Assembly: GCF_051401765.1 (NCBI RefSeq)
Contig: NC_135068.1
Location: 620,001 to 684,000 of the forward strand
DNA length: 64,000 nt
From: Calliopsis andreniformis
Taxonomy: Eukaryota; Arthropoda; Insecta; Hymenoptera; Andrenidae
Reading direction: 5' to 3'
Under the pieces are notes generated by a model that was given only the letters and a program-made list of their open reading frames with translations, did no database searches and was not told where the DNA came from. Below, in pieces: positions 12,044 to 24,087 of the stretch. The position numbers and the translations under genes were made by a program. Each line of letters starts with the position of its first letter. Positions within the stretch are counted from its first letter, which is position 1.

Positions 12044-13537
12044 TGGAAAAACTCCTGTATTTATATTGCATTTTATGCTTCTGGCGTTGACTTCTAAGGC
12101 CCGAGCTGTCCGATCTTGTGAAGCATCGCCCTAGAGTGAAGCCTATGTTGCCCGGAACGTAGAAATGACCATTACTTCCACACTGGTTGCAATTATTTCT
12201 ATTATACGATGGAAAAACTGTTGTACTTTTATTGTATATTATGCTTCTGGCGATGACCTCGAAGGCCCGAGCTATTCGATCTGGTAGAGCAACGCCCTAC
12301 ACTCAAACCTAGGTTGTCCGGAACGTAGAAATGACCATTACTTTCACACTTGTTGCAATTATTCCGTCTATACGATGGAAAAACTGTTGTCTTTATATTG
12401 TATTTTATGCTTCCGGCGTTGACATCTAATGCCCTAACAATTCGATGTGGTGGAGCAACGCCCTAGAGTGAAGCCTAGGTAGCCCGGAACGTAGAAATAA
12501 CCATTAATTTCATACTGGTTGCAATTACTCCTGTTATACGATGGAAAGAATGTTGTATTTATATTGTATTTTATGCTTCTGGCGTTGACTTCTAAGGCCT
12601 GAGTTCTTCGATTTGGTGGAACAAGGAGCTAGAGTGAGGCCTAGGTTGCCCGGAACGTAGAAATAACCATTAATTTCATACTGGTTGCAATTACTCCTGT
12701 TACAAATGGAAAAATTTGTTGCATTTTTATTTTATTTTGTGCTTCTGGCGTTGACATCTAAGGCCCGAGCTATTCGATGTGGTGGAGCAACGCCCTAGAG
12801 TGAAGCCTAGGTCGCCCGAAGCATAGAAATGACCATTACTTTCTCACTGGTTGCAATAATTCCTTTTATACGATGGAAAAACTGCTGTATTTATATTGCA
12901 TTTTATGCTTCTGGCGTTGACTTCTAAGGCCCGAGCTGTTCGATCTTGTGAAGCATCGCCCTAGAGTGAAGCCTATGTTGCCCGGAACGTAGAAATGACC
13001 ATTACTTCCACACTGGTTGCAATTGTTTCTATTATACGATGGAAAAACTGTTGTACTTTTATTGTATATTATGCTTCTGGCGTTGACCTCGAAGGCCCGA
13101 GCTATTCGATCTGGTAGAGCAACGCCCTACACTCAAACCTAGGTTGTCCGGAACGTAGAAATGACCATTACTTTCACACTTGTTGCAATTATTCCGTCTA
13201 TACGATGGAAAAACTGTTGTCTTTATGTTGTATTTTATGCTTCCGGCGTTGACATCTAATGCCCTAACAATTCGATGTGGTGGAGCAACGCCCTAGAGTG
13301 AAGCCTAGGTAGCCCGGAACGTAGAAATAACCATTAATTTCATACTGGTTGCAATTACTCCTGTTATACGATGGAAAGACTGTTGTATTTATATTGTATT
13401 TTATGCTTCTGGCGTTGACTTCTAAGGCCTAAGTTCTTCGATTTGGTGGAACAAGGAGCTAGAGTGAGGCCTAGGTTGCCCGGAACGTAGAAATAACCAT
13501 TAATTTCATACTGGTTGCAATTACTCCTGTTACAAAT
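12044..13537. repeat. Local 5-monomer tandem duplication (830-bp period) in copy 1
   Basis: The segment 12044-12707 repeats at 12874-13537 with a shift of 830 bp, which is exactly five monomers. Differences include GCTGTCCG against GCTGTTCG and GATGACCTCG against GTTGACCTCG. The same doublet is present 7972 bp downstream at 20016-21509, so it formed before the 48-monomer unit was duplicated. Confidence 0.85.
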
Positions 13538-14539
13538 GGAAAAAGTGTTGTATTTTTATTGTATTTTATGCTTCAGGCGTTGGCTTCTAAGGCCCGAGCT
13601 ATTCGATTTGGTGGACCAACGAGCTAGAGCGAAGCCTAGGTTGCTCGGAACGTAGAAATGAATATTACTTTGACACTGGTTGCTATTACTCCTGTTATAC
13701 AATGGAAAAACTGTACTATTTTTATTGTATTTTATGCTTCTGACGTTGATTTCCAAGGCCTGAGTTCTTCGATTTGGTGGAACAAGGAGCTAGAGTGAAG
13801 CCTAGGTTGCCCCGAACGTAGAAATGAACATTACTTTCACACTGGTTGCAATTATTTCTATTATACGATGGAAAAACTGTTGTATTTTTATTGTATTTTG
13901 TGCTTCTGGCCTTGACATCTAAGGCCCGAGCTATTCGATCTTGTGAAGCATCGCCCTAGAGTGAAGCCTTGGTTGCCCAGAACGTAGAAATAACCATTAA
14001 TTTCACAATGGCTGCAATTACTCCGGTTAGACAATGGAAAAACTGTTGTATTTTTATTTTATTTTATGCTTCTGGTGTTGTCTTCTAAGGCCCGAGATAT
14101 TCGATTTGGTGCAGCAACGCCCTAGAGTGAAACCTAGGTTTCCCCGGGACGCAGAAGTACCCATTAATTTCACACTGGTTGCATTTACACCTGTTATACG
14201 ATGGAAAAACTGTTGTATTTTTATTGTATTTTATGCTTCTGGCGTTGACATCTAAGGCCCGAGCTATTCGATGTGGTGGAGCAACGAGCTAGAGTGAAGC
14301 CTACTTTGCCCGGAACGTAGAAATGACCATTAATTTCACACTGGTTGCAATTACTCCTGTCATACAATGGAAAAACTGTTGTATCTTTATTGCATTTTGT
14401 ACTTCTGGCGTTAACTTCTAAGGCCCGAGCTCTTCGATTTGGTGGGGTAACGAGCTAGAGTGGAGCCTAGGTTGCCCGGAACGTAGAAATAACCATTAAT
14501 TTCACACTGGTTGCAATTACTCCAGTTATACAATGGAAA

Positions 14540-16115
14540 AACTGTTGTATTTTTATTGTATTTTATGCTTCTGGTGTTGACTTCTAAGGCCCGAGCTATT
14601 CGATTTGGTGCAGCAACGCCCTAGAGTGAAACCTAGGTTTCCCCGGGACGTAGAGATACCCATTAATTTCACACAGGTTGCATTTACACCTGTTATACGA
14701 TGGAAACACTGTTGTATTTTTATTGTATTTTGTGCTTCTGGCGTTGACATCTAAGGCCCGAGCTATTCGATTTGGTGGAGCAACGAGCTAGAGTGAAGCC
14801 TAGGTTGACCCGAACTTAGAAATGACCATTAGTTTCACACTAGTTGCAATTACTCCTGTCATACAATGGAAAAACTCCTGTATTTCTATTGTATTTTATG
14901 CTTCTGGCGTTGACTTCTAAGGTCCGAGCTATCCGATCTTGTGAAGCATCGCCCTAGAGTGAGGACTAGGTTGAACGGAACGTAGAAATAACCACTAATT
15001 TCACACTGGTTGTAATTACTCCTGCTATACAATGGAAAAACTGTTGTATTTTTATTGCATTTTATGCTTCTGGCGTTGACTTCTAAGGCTCGAGCTCTTC
15101 GATTTGGTGGGGCAACGAGCTAGAGTGGAGCCTAGGTTTCCCGGAACGTAGAAATAACCATTAATTTCACATTGGTTGCAATTATTTCTGTTATACGAAG
15201 GAAAAACTGTTGTATTTTTATTGTATTTTATGCTTCTGGTGTTGACTTCTAAGGCCCGATCTATTCGATCTGGTGGAGCGACGCCCTAGAGTGAAGCCTA
15301 GGTTGCCTGGAACGTAGAAATGAACATTACTTTCACACTGGTTGCAATTATTTCTATTATACGAAGGAAAAACTGTTGTATTTCTATTGTATTTTATGCT
15401 TCTGGTGTTGACTTCTAAGGCCCGAGCTATTCGATTTGGTGCAGCAACGCCCTAGAGTGAAACCTAGGTTTCCCGGGACGTAGAAATACCCATTAATTTC
15501 ACACTGGTTGCAATTACTCCTGTTATACGATGGAAAAACTGTTGTACTTTTTTTGTATTTTGTGCTTATGGCGTTGTCATCTAAGGCCCGAGCTATTCGA
15601 TGAGGTGGAGCAACGAGCTAGAGTGAAGCCTAGGTTGCCCGGAACGTAGAAATGACCATTACTTTCACACTGGTTGCAATTATTCCTTTTATAGGATGGA
15701 AAAACTGTTGTATTTATATTGTATTTCATGCTTCTGGCGTTGACTCCCAAGGCCCTAACTATTCGATGTGATGGAGCAACGCCCTAGAGTGAAGCGTAGG
15801 TTGCCCGGAACGTAGAAATAACCATTAATTTCACACTGGTTGCAAATACTAAAGTTATACAATGGAAAATCTGTTGAATTTTTATTGTATTTTATGCTTC
15901 TGGCGTTGACTTCTAATGCCCGAGCTATTCGATTTGGTGGAGCAACGAGCTACAGTGAAGCCTAGGTTGCCCCGAACGTAGAAATGAACATTACTTTCAC
16001 ACTGGTTGCAATTATTTCTATTATACGATGGAAATACTGTTGTATTTTTATTGAATTTTATTCTTCTGGCGTTGACTTCTAAGGCCCGAACTATTCGATC
16101 TGGTGGAGCGACGCC
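14540..16115. repeat. 9-monomer block, copy c, with one monomer lost
   Basis: From about 14540 the sequence matches 6402 onward (shift 8138 bp, 49 monomers plus 4). Just before, at 14517-14570, the context ATTACTCCAGTTATACAATG of one monomer continues directly into the TTCTGGTGTTGAC of the next, so the marker monomer with GGCTTTTACACC has been removed. This looks like a one-monomer unequal exchange. It is copied at about 22512-24087 in the second unit. Confidence 0.75.
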
Positions 16116-19100
16116 CTAGAGTGAAGCCTAGGTTGCCCGGAACGTAGAAATGAACATTACTTGCACACTGGTTGCAATTATTCCTTTTATACGATGGAAA
16201 GGCTGTTGTATTTATATTGCTTTTTATGCTTCTGGCGATGACACCTAAGGCCCTAACTATTCGATGTGGTGGAGCAACGACCTACAGTGAAGCCTAGGTT
16301 GCCCGCAACGTTGAAATAACGATTAATTTCACACTGGTTGCAAGTACTCCTGTTAAAAATGGAAAAAATTGTTGTATTTTTATTTTATTTTGTGCTTCTG
16401 GCGTTGACATCTAAGGCCCGAGCTATTCGATATGGTGGAGCAACGCCCTAGAGTGAAGCCTAGGTCGCCCGAAGCATAGAAATGACCATTACTTTCTCAC
16501 TGGTTGCAATAATTCCTTTTATACGATGGAAAAACTGCTGTATTTATATTGTATTTTATGCTTCTGGCGTTGACTTCTAAGGCCCGAGCTGTTCGATCTT
16601 GTGAAGCATCGCCCTAGAGTGAAGCCTATGTTGCCCGGAACGTAGAAATACCCATTAATTTCACACTGGTTGCATTTACTCCTGTTATACGATGGAAAAA
16701 CTGTTGTATTTTTATTGTATTTTGTGCTTCTGGCGTTGACATCTAAGGCCCGAGCTATTCGATGTGGTGGAGCAACGAGCTAGAGTGAAGCCTACTTTGC
16801 CCGGAACGTAGAAATAACCATTAATTTCACAATGGTTGCAATTACTCCGGTTATACAATGGAAAAACTGTTGTATTTTTATTGTATTTTATGCTTCTGGT
16901 GTTGTCTTCTAAAGCCCGAGGTATTCGATTGGGTGCAGCAACGCCCAAGAGTGAAACCTATTTTTCCCCGCGACGTAGAAATACCCATTAATTTCACACT
17001 GGTTGCATTTACACCTGTTATACGATGGAAAAACTGTTGTATTTTTAATGTATTTTATGCTTCTGGCGTTGACGTCTAAGGCCCGAGCTATTCGATGTGG
17101 TGGAGCAACGAGCTAGAGTGAAGCCTACTTTGCCCGGAACGTAGAAATGACCATTAATTTCACACTGGTTGCAATTACTCCTGTCATACAATGGAAAAAC
17201 TGTTGTATCTTTATTGCATTTTGTACTTCTGGGGTTAACTTCTAAGGCCCGAGCTCTTCGATTTGGAGGGGTAACGAGCTAGAGTGGAGCCTAGGTTGCC
17301 CGGAACGTAGAAATAACCATTAATTTCACACTGGTTGCAATTACTCCAGTTATACAATGGAAAAACTGTTGTATTTTTATTGTATTTTATGCTTCTGGCT
17401 TTTACACCTAAGCGCCTAGCTATTCGACGTGGTGAAGCAACGCCCTAGAGTGAAGCCCAGGTTGCACAGAACGCAGAAATATCCAATAATTTCACAATCG
17501 TTGCAATTACTCCGGTTATACAATGGAAAAACTGTTGTATTTTTATTGTATTTTATGCTTCTGGTGTTGACTTCTAAGGCCCGAGCTATTCGATTTGGTG
17601 CAGCAACGACCTAGAGTGAAACATAGGTTTCCCCGGGACGTAGAGATACCCATTAATTTCACACAGGTTGCATTTACACCTGTTATACGATGGAAACACT
17701 GTTGTATTTTTATTGTATTTTGTGCTTCTGGCGTTGACATCTAAGGCCCGAGCTATTCGATTTGGTGGAGCAACGAGCTAGAGTGAAGCCTAGGTTGCCC
17801 CGAACTTAGAAATGACCATTAATTTCACACTAGTTGCAATTACTCCTGCCATACAATGGAAAAACTCCTGTATTTCTATTGTATTTTATGCTTCTGGCGT
17901 TGACTTCTAAGGTCCGAGCTATCCGATCTTGTGAAGCATCGCCCTAGAGTGAGGACTAGGTTGAACGGAACGTAGAAATAACCACTAATTTCACACTGGT
18001 TGTAATTACTCCTGCTATACAATGGAAAAACTGTTGTATTTTTATTGCATTTTATGCTTCTGGCGTTGACTTCTAAGGCTCGAGCTCTTCGATTTCGTGG
18101 GGCAACGAGCTAGAGTGGAGCCTAGGTTTCCCGGAACGTAGAAATAACCATTAATTTCACACTGGTTGCAATTATTTCTGTTATACGAAGGAAAAACTGT
18201 TGTATTTTTATTGTATTTTATGCTTCTGGCGTTGACTTCTAAGGCCCGATCTATTCGATCTGGTGGAGCGACGCCCTAGGGTGAAGCCTAGGTTGCCTGG
18301 AACGTAGAAATGAACATTACATTCACACTGGTTGCAATTATTTCTATTATACGAAGGAAAAACTGTTGTATTTTTATTGTATTTTATGCTTCTGGTGTTG
18401 ACTTCTAAGGCCCGAGCTATTCGATTTGGTGCAGCAACGCCCTAGAGTGAAACCTAGGTTTCCGGGGACGTAGAAATACCCATTAATTTCACACTGGTTG
18501 CAATTACTCCTGTTATACGATGGAAAAACTGTTGTACTTTTTTTGTATTTTGTGCTTATGGCGTTGTCATCTAAGGCCCGAGCTATTCGATGAGGTGGAG
18601 CAACGAGCTAGAGTGAAGCCTAGGTTGCCCGGAACGTAGAAATGACCATTACTTTCACACTGGTTGCAATTATTCCTTTTATAGGATGGAAAAACTGTTG
18701 TATTTATATTGTACTTCATGCTTCTGGCGTTGACTCCCAAGGCCCTAACTATTCGATGTGATGGAGCAACGCCCTAGAGTGAAGCGTAGGTTGCCCGGAA
18801 CGTAGAAATAACCATTAATTTCACGCTGGTTGCAATAATTCCTTTTATACGATGGAAAAACTGCTGTATTTATATTGTATTTTATGCTTCTGGCGTTGAC
18901 TTCTAAGGCCCGAGCTGTTCGATCTTGTGAAGCATCGCCCTAGAGTGAAGCCTATGTTGCCCGGAACGTAGAAATGACCATTACTTCCACACTGGTTGCA
19001 ATTATTTCTATTATACGATGGAAAAACTGTTGTACTTTTATTGTATATTATGCTTCTGGCGTTGACCTCGAAGGCCCGAGCTATTCGATCAGGTAGAGCA

Positions 19101-22100
19101 ACGCCCTACACTGAAGCCTAGGTTGTCCGGAACGTAGAAATGACCATTACTTTCACTCTGGTTGCTATTATTCCTTTTATAGGATGGAAAAACTGTTGTA
19201 TTTATATTGTATTTCATGCTTCTGGCGTTGACTCCCAAGGCCCTAACTATTCGATGTGATGGAGCAACGCCCTAGAGTGAAGCCTAGGTTGCCCGGAACG
19301 TAGAAATAACCATTAATTTCACACTGGTTGCAATTACTAAAGTTATACAATGGAAAATCTGTTGAATTTTCATTGTATTTTATGCTTCTGGCGTTGACTT
19401 CTAATGCCCGAGCTATTCGATTTGGTGGTGCAACGAGCTACTGTGAAGCCTAGGTTGCCCCGAACGTAGAAATGAACATTACTTTCACACTGGTTGCAAT
19501 TATTTCTATTATACGAAGGAAAAACTGTTGTATTTTTATTGTATTTTGTGCTTCTGGCCTTGACATCTAAGGCCCGAGCTATTCGATCTTGTGAAGCATC
19601 GCCCTAGAGTGAAGCCTTGGTTGCCCAGAACGTAGAAATAACCATTAATTTCACAATGGCTGCAATTACTCCGGTTAGACAATGGAAAAACTGTTGTATT
19701 TTTATTTTATTTTATGCTTCTGGTATTGTCTTCTAAGGCCCGAGGTATTCGATTTGGTGCAGCAACGACCTAGAGTGAAACCTAGGTTTCCCCGGGACGT
19801 AGAAGTACCCATTAATTTCACACTGGTTGCAATTACTCCTGTCATACAATGGAAAAACTGTTGTATTTTTATTGTATTTTGTGCTTCTGGCGTTGACATC
19901 TAAGGCCCGAGCTATTCGATTTGGTGGAGCAACGAGCTAGAGTGAAGCCTAGGTTGCCCCGAACTTAGAAATGACCATTAGTTTCACACTAGTTGCAATT
20001 ACTCCTGTCATACAATGGAAAAACTCCTGTATTTATATTGCATTTTATGCTTCTGGCGTTGACTTCTAAGGCCCGAGCTGTCCGATCTTGTGAAGCATCG
20101 CCCTAGAGTGAAGCCTATGTTGCCCGGAACGTAGAAATGACCATTACTTCCACACTGGTTGCAATTATTTCTATTATACGATGGAAAAACTGTTGTACTT
20201 TTATTGTATATTATGCTTCTGGCGATGACCTCGAAGGCCCGAGCTATTCGATCTGGTAGAGCAACGCCCTACACTCAAACCTAGGTTGTCCGGAACGTAG
20301 AAATGACCATTACTTTCACACTTGTTGCAATTATTCCGTCTATACGATGGAAAAACTGTTGTCTTTATATTGTATTTTATGCTTCCGGCGTTGACATCTA
20401 ATGCCCTAACAATTCGATGTGGTGGAGCAACGCCCTAGAGTGAAGCCTAGGTAGCCCGGAACGTAGAAATAACCATTAATTTCATACTGGTTGCAATTAC
20501 TCCTGTTATACGATGGAAAGAATGTTGTATTTATATTGTATTTTATGCTTCTGGCGTTGACTTCTAAGGCCTGAGTTCTTCGATTTGGTGGAACAAGGAG
20601 CTAGAGTGAGGCCTAGGTTGCCCGGAACGTAGAAATAACCATTAATTTCATACTGGTTGCAATTACTCCTGTTACAAATGGAAAAATTTGTTGCATTTTT
20701 ATTTTATTTTGTGCTTCTGGCGTTGACATCTAAGGCCCGAGCTATTCGATGTGGTGGAGCAACGCCCTAGAGTGAAGCCTAGGTCGCCCGAAGCATAGAA
20801 ATGACCATTACTTTCTCACTGGTTGCAATAATTCCTTTTATACGATGGAAAAACTGCTGTATTTATATTGCATTTTATGCTTCTGGCGTTGACTTCTAAG
20901 GCCCGAGCTGTTCGATCTTGTGAAGCATCGCCCTAGAGTGAAGCCTATGTTGCCCGGAACGTAGAAATGACCATTACTTCCACACTGGTTGCAATTGTTT
21001 CTATTATACGATGGAAAAACTGTTGTACTTTTATTGTATATTATGCTTCTGGCGTTGACCTCGAAGGCCCGAGCTATTCGATCTGGTAGAGCAACGCCCT
21101 ACACTCAAACCTAGGTTGTCCGGAACGTAGAAATGACCATTACTTTCACACTTGTTGCAATTATTCCGTCTATACGATGGAAAAACTGTTGTCTTTATGT
21201 TGTATTTTATGCTTCCGGCGTTGACATCTAATGCCCTAACAATTCGATGTGGTGGAGCAACGCCCTAGAGTGAAGCCTAGGTAGCCCGGAACGTAGAAAT
21301 AACCATTAATTTCATACTGGTTGCAATTACTCCTGTTATACGATGGAAAGACTGTTGTATTTATATTGTATTTTATGCTTCTGGCGTTGACTTCTAAGGC
21401 CTAAGTTCTTCGATTTGGTGGAACAAGGAGCTAGAGTGAGGCCTAGGTTGCCCGGAACGTAGAAATAACCATTAATTTCATACTGGTTGCAATTACTCCT
21501 GTTACAAATGGAAAAAGTGTTGTATTTTTATTGTATTTTATGCTTCAGGCGTTGGCTTCTAAGGCCCGAGCTATTCGATTTGGTGGACCAACGAGCTAGA
21601 GCGAAGCCTAGGTTGCTCGGAACGTAGAAATGAATATTACTTTGACACTGGTTGCTATTACTCCTGTTATACAATGGAAAAACTGTACTATTTTTATTGT
21701 ATTTTATGCTTCTGACGTTGATTTCCAAGGCCTGAGTTCTTCGATTTGGTGGAACAAGGAGCTAGAGTGAAGCCTAGGTTGCCCCGAACGTAGAAATGAA
21801 CATTACTTTCACACTGGTTGCAATTATTTCTATTATACGATGGAAAAACTGTTGTATTTTTATTGTATTTTGTGCTTCTGGCCTTGACATCTAAGGCCCG
21901 AGCTATTCGATCTTGTGAAGCATCGCCCTAGAGTGAAGCCTTGGTTGCCCAGAACGTAGAAATAACCATTAATTTCACAATGGCTGCAATTACTCCGGTT
22001 AGACAATGGAAAAACTGTTGTATTTTTATTTTATTTTATGCTTCTGGTGTTGTCTTCTAAGGCCCGAGATATTCGATTTGGTGCAGCAACGCCCTAGAGT

Positions 22101-24087
22101 GAAACCTAGGTTTCCCCGGGACGCAGAAGTACCCATTAATTTCACACTGGTTGCATTTACACCTGTTATACGATGGAAAAACTGTTGTATTTTTATTGTA
22201 TTTTATGCTTCTGGCGTTGACATCTAAGGCCCGAGCTATTCGATGTGGTGGAGCAACGAGCTAGAGTGAAGCCTACTTTGCCCGGAACGTAGAAATGACC
22301 ATTAATTTCACACTGGTTGCAATTACTCCTGTCATACAATGGAAAAACTGTTGTATCTTTATTGCATTTTGTACTTCTGGCGTTAACTTCTAAGGCCCGA
22401 GCTCTTCGATTTGGTGGGGTAACGAGCTAGAGTGGAGCCTAGGTTGCCCGGAACGTAGAAATAACCATTAATTTCACACTGGTTGCAATTACTCCAGTTA
22501 TACAATGGAAAAACTGTTGTATTTTTATTGTATTTTATGCTTCTGGTGTTGACTTCTAAGGCCCGAGCTATTCGATTTGGTGCAGCAACGCCCTAGAGTG
22601 AAACCTAGGTTTCCCCGGGACGTAGAGATACCCATTAATTTCACACAGGTTGCATTTACACCTGTTATACGATGGAAACACTGTTGTATTTTTATTGTAT
22701 TTTGTGCTTCTGGCGTTGACATCTAAGGCCCGAGCTATTCGATTTGGTGGAGCAACGAGCTAGAGTGAAGCCTAGGTTGACCCGAACTTAGAAATGACCA
22801 TTAGTTTCACACTAGTTGCAATTACTCCTGTCATACAATGGAAAAACTCCTGTATTTCTATTGTATTTTATGCTTCTGGCGTTGACTTCTAAGGTCCGAG
22901 CTATCCGATCTTGTGAAGCATCGCCCTAGAGTGAGGACTAGGTTGAACGGAACGTAGAAATAACCACTAATTTCACACTGGTTGTAATTACTCCTGCTAT
23001 ACAATGGAAAAACTGTTGTATTTTTATTGCATTTTATGCTTCTGGCGTTGACTTCTAAGGCTCGAGCTCTTCGATTTGGTGGGGCAACGAGCTAGAGTGG
23101 AGCCTAGGTTTCCCGGAACGTAGAAATAACCATTAATTTCACATTGGTTGCAATTATTTCTGTTATACGAAGGAAAAACTGTTGTATTTTTATTGTATTT
23201 TATGCTTCTGGTGTTGACTTCTAAGGCCCGATCTATTCGATCTGGTGGAGCGACGCCCTAGAGTGAAGCCTAGGTTGCCTGGAACGTAGAAATGAACATT
23301 ACTTTCACACTGGTTGCAATTATTTCTATTATACGAAGGAAAAACTGTTGTATTTCTATTGTATTTTATGCTTCTGGTGTTGACTTCTAAGGCCCGAGCT
23401 ATTCGATTTGGTGCAGCAACGCCCTAGAGTGAAACCTAGGTTTCCCGGGACGTAGAAATACCCATTAATTTCACACTGGTTGCAATTACTCCTGTTATAC
23501 GATGGAAAAACTGTTGTACTTTTTTTGTATTTTGTGCTTATGGCGTTGTCATCTAAGGCCCGAGCTATTCGATGAGGTGGAGCAACGAGCTAGAGTGAAG
23601 CCTAGGTTGCCCGGAACGTAGAAATGACCATTACTTTCACACTGGTTGCAATTATTCCTTTTATAGGATGGAAAAACTGTTGTATTTATATTGTATTTCA
23701 TGCTTCTGGCGTTGACTCCCAAGGCCCTAACTATTCGATGTGATGGAGCAACGCCCTAGAGTGAAGCGTAGGTTGCCCGGAACGTAGAAATAACCATTAA
23801 TTTCACACTGGTTGCAAATACTAAAGTTATACAATGGAAAATCTGTTGAATTTTTATTGTATTTTATGCTTCTGGCGTTGACTTCTAATGCCCGAGCTAT
23901 TCGATTTGGTGGAGCAACGAGCTACAGTGAAGCCTAGGTTGCCCCGAACGTAGAAATGAACATTACTTTCACACTGGTTGCAATTATTTCTATTATACGA
24001 TGGAAATACTGTTGTATTTTTATTGAATTTTATTCTTCTGGCGTTGACTTCTAAGGCCCGAACTATTCGATCTGGTGGAGCGACGCC
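16116..24087. repeat. 48-monomer higher-order repeat, copy 2 (7972 bp)
   Basis: This is the direct tandem partner of 8144-16115, with all of its inner structure repeated: 9-monomer block at 17291-18837, 5-monomer doublet at 20016-21509, and the truncated 9-monomer block near the end. The homology continues a few bases past 24087 and breaks at about 24104, where TAGGTTGCCCGGAACG is replaced by TAGGATGCCCGGATCG. Confidence 0.92.

Larger units (their letters stand above)
8144..16115. repeat. 48-monomer higher-order repeat, copy 1 (7972 bp)
   Basis: The match at a shift of 7972 bp (48 x 166 plus 4) begins at 8144, where this copy and 16116 become identical, and runs without a visible indel to the end of the unit. 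The only difference I found by reading is at 10749 (A here, C at 18721). Within the unit lie a 9-monomer block (9319-10865), a 5-monomer duplication (12044-13537) and a second partial version of the 9-monomer block (from about 14540). Such identity over 8 kb means either a very recent duplication or an assembly duplication. Confidence 0.92.
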
